From NCBI GenBank assembly GCA_002436185.1, contig DJKX01000010.1, forward strand, positions 1 to 43,359: a stretch of DNA of 43,359 nucleotides, in the 5' to 3' direction. Below, one piece after another: positions 17,325 through 25,509 of this stretch. The stretch is from Fidelibacterota bacterium UBA6531 (lineage in GTDB: Bacteria > Fidelibacterota > Marinisomatia > Marinisomatales > TCS55). The stretch's first letter is position 1; every line of letters starts with the position of its first letter. The notes under the pieces are model-generated. The model searched no databases. It had not been told where the DNA came from and saw only the letters and a program-made list of their open reading frames with translations. A program made the translations under genes and the position numbers.

Positions 17325-18512
17325 ATGAGATCAATTAAAACAATAATTATTTCTTTAATTATGTTTTTTGTGTATTGGTTTTCACAATTGATTCCAAAAA
17401 AGAAAAAACTGTGGATTTTTGGAGCATGGAATGGAGAAAAATACGGAGATAACACTAAATTTCTTTTTGAATATATAAATAATAATAAAACAGAAATTAG
17501 GCCAGTTTGGTTAACAAGAAATCAAACTGCGTATGATTTAATTGAGTCCAAAGGTTTTGAAGTAATTTGGACGTATAGTATAAAAGGATTTTTAATATCA
17601 ATGATGGCTGAAAAAATCTTTATTTCTGTCGGAATTAAAGATGTTAATAGGTATGTAGTTAATAGAAAAGATGTCATTATGATGTGGCATGGAGGTACTC
17701 CGATTAAAAAAATTGTATTTGATGATACAATTACTCGTAATAAACAAAATTTGCTAGAAAAATTAATATTCTCATTATTTCCTTTTCTTGGTACAACTCA
17801 TTTAAAAGGTTTAGCGATTTCTGGATCTTTAGAAGCTTCAAGAATTTTTCAAAGTGCATTTAATGCAAAAGAGGGACAAGTGTTATTAACAGGATTTCCT
17901 AGGAATGACTCATTTTTCGAAATGAATCAAACTGCTCCTCTTTTAACTGAATTAAACAATTCAAAATTAACGAATGTTATTTATATGCCAACACATCGCA
18001 AAGAAGGGAAGGGTAAATTATCAGAGCTTTTTAATTGTGATTTAACTGAATTAAACAATTCATTTAAATCTCTTAATTCTAAACTATTTATAAAACTTCA
18101 TTACTTTCATTTAAGGAAACACACTTTCAAAAATTTAAGCCATGTTTATTTTATTACTGATGATGACATTGAACAGGATATATATACTGTATTAAACAAA
18201 TTTGATATATTAATTACAGATTTTTCAAGCGTTCACTTTGACTATCTTCTTACACAAAAACCAATTATTTTTGCTCCATTCGATAAAGAAAAATATTTAC
18301 AAAATGACAGGGAATTTTATTTTAATTATGATGAAGTAACTCCAGGCCCACAAGCTGAAAATTGGGAAGAAATATTGGTTTATATTGAAAATTTTATCCA
18401 TAATCCAAAACTATTTGAAGAAGAAAGACTCAATGTTATGAATAGATTCAATCAATATACGGACTCACAAAATTGTCAAAGAGTTTTTTCTGCCATTAAT
18501 AATAAAAATTAA
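17325..18512 (+). CDS. TagF-like CDP-glycerol glycerophosphotransferase family protein
   Basis: A 395-residue protein with one N-terminal hydrophobic anchor (about residues 5-22) followed by the TagB/TagF GT-B-like domain. Recognisable pieces are KKLWIFGAWNGEKYGDNTK, MMWHGGTPIKK (conserved His), YMPTHRKEGKG (conserved His-Arg) and ILITDFSSVHFDYLLTQKP (donor site). Known members transfer glycerol- or ribitol-phosphate from the CDP-polyol to build phosphodiester polymers. A TTG at 17316 is also in frame; ATG 17325 is preferred. The gene contains an exact 22-base in-frame direct repeat (17942-17963 and 18041-18062). It lies 6 bases before the flippase gene. Confidence 0.8.
   Translation: MRSIKTIIISLIMFFVYWFSQLIPKKKKLWIFGAWNGEKYGDNTKFLFEYINNNKTEIRPVWLTRNQTAYDLIESKGFEVIWTYSIKGFLISMMAEKIFISVGIKDVNRYVVNRKDVIMMWHGGTPIKKIVFDDTITRNKQNLLEKLIFSLFPFLGTTHLKGLAISGSLEASRIFQSAFNAKEGQVLLTGFPRNDSFFEMNQTAPLLTELNNSKLTNVIYMPTHRKEGKGKLSELFNCDLTELNNSFKSLNSKLFIKLHYFHLRKHTFKNLSHVYFITDDDIEQDIYTVLNKFDILITDFSSVHFDYLLTQKPIIFAPFDKEKYLQNDREFYFNYDEVTPGPQAENWEEILVYIENFIHNPKLFEEERLNVMNRFNQYTDSQNCQRVFSAINNKN
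17942..18062 (+). repeat. Exact 22-base direct repeat inside the TagF-like gene
   Basis: The same 22 bases occur at 17942-17963 and 18041-18062, exactly 99 bases (33 codons) apart, so both copies encode the peptide LTELNNS in frame. Each copy contains a small inverted repeat (TGAATT-AAAC-AATTCA). It could be chance in A+T-rich DNA, or the trace of a local duplication. Confidence 0.6.
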
Positions 18513-18517
18513 AGTTC

Positions 18518-20032
18518 ATGAATTCTAAAATTCCAAAACAATCCGGTAAAATCGCCAAGGAAGCCACCATTTCTTTCGTGGGAATGGGAATCGGCGATGC
18601 TGCACGATATTTATTTACTGCTATTTTAGCGAGATTTGCTGGGATAGAATTTTTAGGGATTTATTCATTAGCAAGCTCAATAACTCGCATTGGAGAGGTA
18701 TTTGGTAGAGCAGGGCTGCACAGTGGAGTAATGCGATTTGTCAGCCGTTTGGATAAAGAAACAGAAATCGATGAAATAAAACAACGGATTCTCTCTGGAT
18801 TAAAACTTGGATTGATGTTTGGAATAGTAATTATGATTTTTCAAATAGCATTTGCAGATTGGCTGGCATTTGAATTATTTAATGGATCTGAATTACTTAA
18901 AACTGTATTGATCATCAGCGCTGTTTCGTTACCTTTTGCGACAATTATGGCCATTTCCGCCTTTGCGACCCAAGGTTTTAAACTGCTTAAATATAAAGTA
19001 ATGATATTAAATATCATTCGTCCGGTCATTATGATGGTCTGTGTTCTAATTAGCATTAGTTTTTTTACAAAAGCTGCTGCCATCAAATATCCATTATTAA
19101 TTTCAGCAGTGTTTAGTTCATTTGCAGCAGTAATATTTTTAGGAAAATTAACTAAAATAAAAATGAGCCAGATTTTTTCGGGTGTTATGGATAAAGAATT
19201 GCTGCGTTTTTCCTATCCGCTCATGTTTGTAACGATTTTGGGGACGTTCATGCATTGGATGGATATAATGATGCTGGGTTATTTTACTGATACAACAACT
19301 GTAGGTTTATACCATCCCGCTGCCAGAACGGCTGGATTATTGCGAACAGTTTTGCTGGCATTTATGGGCATATTTTCACCCATGATGTCTGAATATCATC
19401 GCAAAGGAGATATTGGTGAAATGGGTAAACTATATAAATTAATCGTCAGATGGATTATAAGTTTGTCATTACCTCTGGCTATCATTTTAATATTATATTC
19501 AAAAAAGATTATGTTGTTATTTGGTGTAAATTATTTAAGTGCGTCAAATGTATTGATTGTTTTGACAGGCGCCGCATTTTTGCAAATAATCTTCGGTAGC
19601 GGGGGGCATACGTTAACTATGTCTGGTTTTACCAAAGTTAATCTAGTTAATTCAATTATAGTCGTTTTAATCAATATCACCTTGAATATTTTATGGATAC
19701 CACATTTTGGAATTATTGGAGCAGCATACGCTACATTTGTTTCCATGGCATTATTGGGGATTTTACGGATTGTAGAAGTGTATTATTTTATTAAATTAAA
19801 TCCGTTTAGTTTAAAACTGTTAAAACCAATAATAGCTGGAGTAATAATGGCACTTGTATTGATTTCTATAAAACCTATGGTATTATCATTGCATACCATT
19901 GTTTCACTGATTATTATTTTACTTGTTGGATTATTATCATTTTTCTTCATGCTATGGATGTTGAAATTCGATGATGATGATCGTGAAATATGGTCAGGCA
20001 TTGGTATGATTACAAATCGACGGGAATCTTAA
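18518..20032 (+). CDS. Wzx-type polysaccharide flippase (MOP superfamily)
   Basis: A 504-residue membrane protein with 12-14 predicted segments. The opening (AKEATISFVGMGIGDAARYL, then FTAILARFAGIEFLGIYSLA) matches oligosaccharide flippases of the polysaccharide-biosynthesis family, which turn lipid-linked repeat units to the outer face of the inner membrane. The mid-protein segment MLGYFTDTTTVGLYHPAART is also characteristic. It begins 6 bases after the TagF-like gene and its stop overlaps the next start (TAATG). No Wzy polymerase or Wzz chain-length regulator is evident in the window, so polymer assembly must rely on genes elsewhere or on the TagF-like enzyme. Confidence 0.85.
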   Translation: MNSKIPKQSGKIAKEATISFVGMGIGDAARYLFTAILARFAGIEFLGIYSLASSITRIGEVFGRAGLHSGVMRFVSRLDKETEIDEIKQRILSGLKLGLMFGIVIMIFQIAFADWLAFELFNGSELLKTVLIISAVSLPFATIMAISAFATQGFKLLKYKVMILNIIRPVIMMVCVLISISFFTKAAAIKYPLLISAVFSSFAAVIFLGKLTKIKMSQIFSGVMDKELLRFSYPLMFVTILGTFMHWMDIMMLGYFTDTTTVGLYHPAARTAGLLRTVLLAFMGIFSPMMSEYHRKGDIGEMGKLYKLIVRWIISLSLPLAIILILYSKKIMLLFGVNYLSASNVLIVLTGAAFLQIIFGSGGHTLTMSGFTKVNLVNSIIVVLINITLNILWIPHFGIIGAAYATFVSMALLGILRIVEVYYFIKLNPFSLKLLKPIIAGVIMALVLISIKPMVLSLHTIVSLIIILLVGLLSFFFMLWMLKFDDDDREIWSGIGMITNRRES

Positions 20033-22389
20033 TGGAGTTTAATTGGAAGCACCCTTTTTTTATTTCAGCAGTTGTTCTGACAGGAATAATTTGTATTTTA
20101 TTTTATAATGTTATTTTTCAAGGAAACATTTTTGGTTCACCGGATACACTCGCTCCAAAGTCTTCAGGTATCATTTTACAGAAGAGTTACGAAGAATCCG
20201 GTGAATTTCCCCTATGGCAGCCATGGATATTTTCCGGTATGCCAACGGCGGAAGCATTTACTTTTTTAAGTTATCTTTATTTCCCAGGTATATTATTAAA
20301 ATTATTATTTATTAAAGGTCTTTTTGCTCAACTCCTCCATTTATTGTTTGCGGGCATTGGAGGGTTCATATTATTGCGGTCATTGAAATTATCTTCTGTT
20401 GCTTCATTCCTTGGGAGTACTGCATTCATGATAACCCCCTTTATGATCACTATGATTGTTTTTGGTCACGGAAGTCAAATGATGACAGCGGCATATCTCC
20501 CATGGATCATATGGATGACCATTAAAATCATGGAAAAACCTTCAATCTGTAATGCTGGACTTCTAGCGATATTATTTGGGTTTCAATTACAGAGAGCACA
20601 CGCTCAAATTGCCTATTATACGTGGATGTTGGCCGGAGCGTATGTTTTATATATGCTGATTATCAATTTTAAGAATCAGGAAAAACGGAAAAGTACATTT
20701 ATCGGTTTTGGCAGCTTTACTGGTGCAGCTATTCTGGGGATTGGTATAGCATTGTTAATTTATTTGCCTTCTATCGAATATACTCCTTTTTCAGTACGGG
20801 GTGGGGGAACAGCTGGAGGAGCAGATTATAGTTATGCTACGAGTTGGTCATTTCATCCAAAAGAAATGTTAACATTTCTTTTACCATCCGCTTTTGGTTT
20901 TGGCGGGCAGACATATTGGGGATTTATGCCTTTTACGGATTATCCAAATTATATGGGTATTATTGTTTTACTATTAGCCGTCCATGGATTATCAACTAAG
21001 CGAAATAATTTAACTTGGTTTATGTTGGGAACATCCATTTTAGCGATTTTCATTTCTTTTGGGAAGCATTTCAGTCTGATTTATGATCTGTTTTTTGATA
21101 TATTTCCTTATTTCAATAAATTTCGTGTTCCGACTATGATCCTGATATTGCTGCAATTTAATATCGCTGTATTGGCAGCTATAGGTTTAGATGCATTAAT
21201 TGGATTGAAAGAAAAGATAATTCCTCGTTGGTTTTGGATAATATCAGGTGCAATTGGATTGTGGTTGCTAATTCTTGTAATGGGATCCGGAATGTTGGAA
21301 TCTTCATTGCAAAATAGCTTTACTCAACCCAGAACACGGGATCCAAATGCAATCCGAGCAATCAATAATTTGCGCCTTGAAATATGGAGTAAGGATGCGT
21401 GGTTATTAGTTCTTTGGGTAGGATTTGGACTTGGTGCAGTGTGGATGTGGATACATCGTAAAATAAATAAGAATACATTTTTAGCTGCAATTACTGTAGC
21501 AGCAATTATAGATATTGGACTTGTAGACTGGCGAATTATTCATCCGGATCGTAGATCAGGTCGTTCTGCATCAACGATGTCATTGAAAACTGTAGATCGA
21601 TATTTTGATGACGATCCAGTCATCAATTTTCTACAAAAACAGAAAGGTGATTTCAGGATTTATCCAGTAGGAAATCTTTTCGGAGAATCCAGATTCAGAG
21701 CATTTGGGCTGGAATCGGTAGGAGGTTATCATCCTGCAAAATTAAAAATAACAAATGATTTCATTCAAAAAACAAAAAATATCAGTTCATTTTCTTTGAT
21801 GAAAATGCTGAATGTTCATTATATAATTAGCCAGCAACCCATTCAGTTTCCTGGATTGGTAGAAGTATTTAAAGGCAAAATGCGGTCGGGGAGAGGTGTT
21901 ATTTCTCCAACTGTTTATGAATTGAAAGATAAATTACCCAGAGCATGGTTTGTCGAAAATGTCGAGGCAAAATCGAATGATCAACTGTGGCGGATGATAA
22001 ATGAAGCGAACTTCAATCCTAAAGATATTGCTTATATCAAATCAGATGATGACAGAGCTGGAGTTTATTCAAAAGGGACTATCAATAATATTGAAAAATC
22101 AATTCATTCGTTAACGATAAATGTATCATGTACAGAAACTGGGTTTCTAGTAGTGAGTGAAGTTCATTATCCATTACGCTGGAAATGTACAATCGATGGT
22201 CAACCGGTAGAAACGATCGAAACCAATAAACTAATTAGAGGAATCATTATTCCAAAAGGAGAACATACTGTTAAATTCATTTATGATCGCTCCTCATTCA
22301 ATAAAGGAAAAATGATTTCAGGATTTTCTTTTGTCATCGCATTAGGGCTTTTAGGTGTTGGTATTTATAACAACCGTAGAAGATCATGA
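20032..22389 (+). CDS. YfhO-family membrane glycosyltransferase
   Basis: A 785-residue protein with about 12 membrane segments in the first 480 residues and a soluble extracytoplasmic C-terminal part, ending in one more hydrophobic segment. The early region (SPDTLAPKSSGIILQ, FPLWQPWIFSGMPTAEAF) is typical of YfhO, a GT-C-like family. In Bacillus subtilis YfhO works with CsbB to put GlcNAc on lipoteichoic acid outside the cell (established). Here it shares a locus with a GtrB/CsbB-like enzyme (10940) and a TagF-like enzyme (17325), which suggests similar decoration of a phosphodiester polymer (inference). ATG 20032 is chosen over an upstream ATG at 19990 because TAATG couples it to the flippase stop. 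Confidence 0.85.
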   Translation: MEFNWKHPFFISAVVLTGIICILFYNVIFQGNIFGSPDTLAPKSSGIILQKSYEESGEFPLWQPWIFSGMPTAEAFTFLSYLYFPGILLKLLFIKGLFAQLLHLLFAGIGGFILLRSLKLSSVASFLGSTAFMITPFMITMIVFGHGSQMMTAAYLPWIIWMTIKIMEKPSICNAGLLAILFGFQLQRAHAQIAYYTWMLAGAYVLYMLIINFKNQEKRKSTFIGFGSFTGAAILGIGIALLIYLPSIEYTPFSVRGGGTAGGADYSYATSWSFHPKEMLTFLLPSAFGFGGQTYWGFMPFTDYPNYMGIIVLLLAVHGLSTKRNNLTWFMLGTSILAIFISFGKHFSLIYDLFFDIFPYFNKFRVPTMILILLQFNIAVLAAIGLDALIGLKEKIIPRWFWIISGAIGLWLLILVMGSGMLESSLQNSFTQPRTRDPNAIRAINNLRLEIWSKDAWLLVLWVGFGLGAVWMWIHRKINKNTFLAAITVAAIIDIGLVDWRIIHPDRRSGRSASTMSLKTVDRYFDDDPVINFLQKQKGDFRIYPVGNLFGESRFRAFGLESVGGYHPAKLKITNDFIQKTKNISSFSLMKMLNVHYIISQQPIQFPGLVEVFKGKMRSGRGVISPTVYELKDKLPRAWFVENVEAKSNDQLWRMINEANFNPKDIAYIKSDDDRAGVYSKGTINNIEKSIHSLTINVSCTETGFLVVSEVHYPLRWKCTIDGQPVETIETNKLIRGIIIPKGEHTVKFIYDRSSFNKGKMISGFSFVIALGLLGVGIYNNRRRS

Positions 22390-23555
22390 AAATTTATAAG
22401 CACTCAACAAACATAAAAGGCGGCTTGATTTTTCTGGGAGTGATCTTGATTTCCTCCCTGCTGATGTATTCACAATCCATTGTAAATAAATTGCGAAATG
22501 ATAATAGAGAGATAGTCCAACTCTATGCAGAAATTATCGCAGCTACTGTAAAGGATGAATCGGATGCCAATTTGAGTTTCGTTTTTGATGAAATTATCAA
22601 AAAAGTACAATTTCCACTCATTTATTCTGATCGAAATCATATACCAGTCTATTCAAAAAATTTGCCCGAAGATTTAAATCAGGAAGACTTATTAAAACAT
22701 CAAAAAACGATGTCAGCCCAAAATAAGCCAATTCCATTGGATTTTGTTGATAGTAATTCAGGTAAATATTTACATATTGGTTTTTTGTATTATGGTGATT
22801 CTAACCTCATCAAACGTTTGCAATGGTTACCTTTCCTTGAAATAGGCGCCGTAGCCATTTTTATCATTTTGGGATTTGGAGGATTTACGATCATTCGCAA
22901 CAGTGAAAAAAGACATATTTGGGTAGGGATGGCCAGGGAAACAGCTCATCAATTGGGAACGCCTGTTTCTGCTTTAATGGGTTGGGTAGACATTATTAAA
23001 CAGAATCCTCAAAAAATAAATGATGTATTGGATGAAATGTCTACGGATATTAATCGATTAGAACAGATTGTCGACCGTTTCAGCAAAATGGGATCAGAAG
23101 CAAAAATGGCGGAGTTTGATTTATCAAATGTTATTGAAAATGTAAATACATATCTCGAACGCCGTTTACCCTCAATTGGAAAAAATGTTCAAATAAATAA
23201 TAAAGTAGAAAAGAAATTATTATTAAATGGAAATAGTATTCTCGTTTCATGGGCATTAGAAAACATCATTAAAAATGCAATTGATGCTATTGATCATGAT
23301 CAAGGAAAAATTGAAATCGAAAGTACGAAAGTAAATAACACCATTTTTATCACCATATCTGATAATGGTCGGGGGATTCCCCATAAAGACAGGAAAAATG
23401 TATTTCGTCCCGGTTTCAGCAGTAAATCTAAAGGATGGGGAATGGGGCTGTCACTGGTAAAAAGAATCATTGAAGATATACATGCTGGAAAAATAGAGGT
23501 TAAAGAATCGTCTAAAATGGAAGGAACAACAATACAGATTTCAATTCCTCTATAA
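22386..23555 (+). CDS. Orphan membrane sensor histidine kinase
   Basis: A 389-residue kinase. Membrane segments lie at about 14-32 and 148-170 and flank a periplasmic sensor of about 115 residues without a recognisable fold. The phospho-acceptor is His188 in ARETAHQLGTPVSALMGW. ATP-binding motifs follow: N-box ENIIKNAIDAI, G1 ISDNGRGIP, F-box region FRPGFSSKSKG and G2 GWGMGLSLVKRII. There is no HAMP domain and no receiver domain. No response-regulator gene is adjacent. It overlaps the YfhO gene by four bases (ATGA), so it is probably transcribed with the glycan locus and may monitor the envelope. Confidence 0.88.
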   Translation: MKIYKHSTNIKGGLIFLGVILISSLLMYSQSIVNKLRNDNREIVQLYAEIIAATVKDESDANLSFVFDEIIKKVQFPLIYSDRNHIPVYSKNLPEDLNQEDLLKHQKTMSAQNKPIPLDFVDSNSGKYLHIGFLYYGDSNLIKRLQWLPFLEIGAVAIFIILGFGGFTIIRNSEKRHIWVGMARETAHQLGTPVSALMGWVDIIKQNPQKINDVLDEMSTDINRLEQIVDRFSKMGSEAKMAEFDLSNVIENVNTYLERRLPSIGKNVQINNKVEKKLLLNGNSILVSWALENIIKNAIDAIDHDQGKIEIESTKVNNTIFITISDNGRGIPHKDRKNVFRPGFSSKSKGWGMGLSLVKRIIEDIHAGKIEVKESSKMEGTTIQISIPL

Positions 23556-23603
23556 TGCTTTTTGAAAGGCGTATATTTTCTCGGTAATTTTCCGAACAAT
23601 TTT

Positions 23604-23609
23604 AAGGAG
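23604..23609 (+). promoter_or_regulatory. Ribosome-binding site of yajC
   Basis: AAGGAG lies five bases upstream of the yajC ATG. It is one of the few perfect Shine-Dalgarno sites on the plus strand here and fixes the start of this short gene. Confidence 0.7.
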
Positions 23610-23614
23610 TTTAA

Positions 23615-23959
23615 ATGGATTTTCTTTATGCATTAGCAGCACCAGAAGGTCAAGGCGGCGGTGGTATCGCAGCGTTTTTGCCTTTTGTTCTAATCATGGC
23701 TGTCATCTATTTTCTAATGATACGGCCTCAATCAAAGCGTCAGAAAGAAAAACGCCAGATGCTTGAAAATATAAAAAAAGGCGACCGTGTAATCACCATC
23801 GGAGGTATTCATGGCAGTGTTGCCGGAATTAAAAATAACGGCAAGGTTGTTGTCTTGAAAGTTGATAAGAATATGAATATTACTGTGAATAAAACTGCCA
23901 TTGCAGGATTAGCTGGTAGTGTCACGGAAGAAGATACACAAGTGGAAACTCAAGCATAG
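23615..23959 (+). CDS. yajC: Preprotein translocase subunit YajC
   Basis: A 114-residue accessory subunit of the SecDF-YajC complex of the Sec translocon. A Gly-rich N-terminus is followed by one membrane helix (FVLIMAVIYFLMIRPQSKR, the family signature with the Pro-Gln-Ser pair) and a small cytoplasmic domain (KGDRVITIGGIHGSVAGI). Length is typical (about 85-120). SecD/SecF are not in the window. The start is set by AAGGAG at 23604. Its stop overlaps the GTG start of def. Confidence 0.95.
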   Translation: MDFLYALAAPEGQGGGGIAAFLPFVLIMAVIYFLMIRPQSKRQKEKRQMLENIKKGDRVITIGGIHGSVAGIKNNGKVVVLKVDKNMNITVNKTAIAGLAGSVTEEDTQVETQA

Positions 23960-24507
23960 TGGCTTTAATGGACATTATTCAATATGGTCATCCGATTCTT
24001 CGTAAAAAGTGTGAGAAAGTCACTGATTTCGATGCAATTCCAAAATTGATCGGTGACATGTTTGATACGATGTACGAAGAAGAAGGTATTGGCTTGGCAG
24101 CAAATCAGGTGGGTGTTGATTTAAACCTGATGATTATTGATGTCTCTCATACGGAAGAAACGGATGAAATTCACACACTGATAAATGGCGAAATTATTGA
24201 CAGCTGGGGAGAATCAATATTTGAAGAAGGATGCTTATCAATCCCGGAAGTACGTTTGGAAGTGAAACGTCCGGAATTCATTAAATTAAAATATCAAACA
24301 ATCAACGGTGATGAAAAAGAAGATGAATTCTCAGGATTATTGGGTCGTGCAATCCAGCATGAGATTGATCATTTAAACGGTGTTTTCATCGTAGATAGAG
24401 TTAGCCCACTTGTCCGTATGCAGGTGAAAAAACAATTAAAAGAAATTGAAAAAGAATCTAATATGAAAAAAAGATCAATAAATCGTAAGGAATCATTCGT
24501 TTTATAA
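23959..24507 (+). CDS. def: Peptide deformylase
   Basis: A 182-residue metalloenzyme that removes the N-formyl group from new proteins. All three signature motifs are intact: GIGLAANQVG, EEGCLSIPE (metal-binding Cys) and HEIDHLNGV (HExxH with the two His ligands). I place the start at GTG 23959, overlapping the yajC stop, because the resulting MALMDIIQYGHPILRK matches the usual N-terminus; ATG 23968 is an alternative. It is followed by a terminator hairpin, then fmt, the enzyme that adds the formyl group. Confidence 0.95.
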   Translation: MALMDIIQYGHPILRKKCEKVTDFDAIPKLIGDMFDTMYEEEGIGLAANQVGVDLNLMIIDVSHTEETDEIHTLINGEIIDSWGESIFEEGCLSIPEVRLEVKRPEFIKLKYQTINGDEKEDEFSGLLGRAIQHEIDHLNGVFIVDRVSPLVRMQVKKQLKEIEKESNMKKRSINRKESFVL

Positions 24508-24533
24508 TCCAAATATATTTCCAATATTTCGTC

Positions 24534-24570
24534 CAAACCTTTCGGGGGTTCCTGGAAGGTTTGTTTTTTT
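24534..24570 (+). terminator. Intrinsic terminator between def and fmt
   Basis: CAAACCTT (24534-24541) pairs with AAGGTTTG (24556-24563), followed by seven T residues (24564-24570). It lies 26 bases past the def stop and 12 bases before the fmt ATG, so either fmt has a promoter inside this gap or the hairpin only partly attenuates transcription. Confidence 0.75.
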
Positions 24571-24582
24571 AGGAATCGACAG

Positions 24583-25509
24583 ATGAAAATTGTTTTTATG
24601 GGAAATCCACAATTTGCTGTTCCAAGTTTGAGGAAACTTGTGGAAAGTGATCATGATATATTGTCGGTAGTTACGAATCCGCCTAAACCAGCAGGAAGGG
24701 GTAAACAATTAATTAAATCACCTGTTGCTGAATGTGCAAAAGAATTAAATCTTCCAATAATTGAAACAGATGAGCTTGAATCTGAAAAAATATTACATAC
24801 TTTACGTGATCTAAACGGGGATGTATTTGCAGTTGTTGCTTATCGAATATTGCCAAAAAAAGTGATCAATATTCCACTAAAAGGTGCCATTAACTTACAT
24901 GGCTCTCTCTTGCCGAAATATCGTGGTGCAGCACCGATTCAATGGGCATTGATTAACGGTGAAAGTGAAACAGGATTAACAACCTTTATCATTCAGCCAA
25001 AAGTGGATAAGGGAAATATTTTACTTCAGAAAACGATTAAAATTGATCAGAATGATAATTATGGATCTCTGGCAGAAAAAATGAGTCATACAGGGGCAGA
25101 GTTATTGGTGAATACGGTGGATCGATTCGAAAGCGAAAATGTCGAACCGTATAATCAACTCGATTCAAATGCAACAATGGCGCCAAAGATTTCACCAGCA
25201 TTAACAAATATTAGTTGGGAAAAATCAGCCAAAGAAATTCATAATCTTATCCGTGGGTTAGCTCCATTTCCCGGCGCAAGGACTGTATTGGATAGTAAAA
25301 CTCTTAAAATATTTAAAACCAAATACATTGAAGAAAATTCAACAAATAATTCAGGAGAAATCTCTAATATTGGAAAAGACTCCTTTAATGTACAAACCGG
25401 CAAAGGTCAACTGATTGTATTGGAAGTTCAAGTAGAAGGAAAACGCCGAATGAATGCTGGTGATTTTCTCCGTGGTGTGCAACTAGATATTGGAAAAAAT
25501 TTAAACTGA
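24583..25509 (+). CDS. fmt: Methionyl-tRNA formyltransferase
   Basis: A 308-residue enzyme that formylates initiator Met-tRNA with 10-formyl-tetrahydrofolate. The N-terminal Rossmann start is IVFMGNPQFAVPSLRKL, and the catalytic signature INLHGSLLPKYRGAAPIQWA contains the expected Asn, His and the SLLP-x-YRG loop. The C-terminal tRNA-binding domain begins around residue 205. Length matches the family (about 310-315). Its TGA overlaps the rsmB ATG (TGATG). The def-fmt-rsmB order is conserved across many bacteria. Confidence 0.96.
   Translation: MKIVFMGNPQFAVPSLRKLVESDHDILSVVTNPPKPAGRGKQLIKSPVAECAKELNLPIIETDELESEKILHTLRDLNGDVFAVVAYRILPKKVINIPLKGAINLHGSLLPKYRGAAPIQWALINGESETGLTTFIIQPKVDKGNILLQKTIKIDQNDNYGSLAEKMSHTGAELLVNTVDRFESENVEPYNQLDSNATMAPKISPALTNISWEKSAKEIHNLIRGLAPFPGARTVLDSKTLKIFKTKYIEENSTNNSGEISNIGKDSFNVQTGKGQLIVLEVQVEGKRRMNAGDFLRGVQLDIGKNLN

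Noticed and set aside
10940..23555. Complete Wzx/Wzy O-antigen cluster
   Set aside because: A flippase is present but no Wzy polymerase, Wzz regulator, ligase or nucleotide-sugar synthesis gene is seen, so a standard O-antigen call is not supported.
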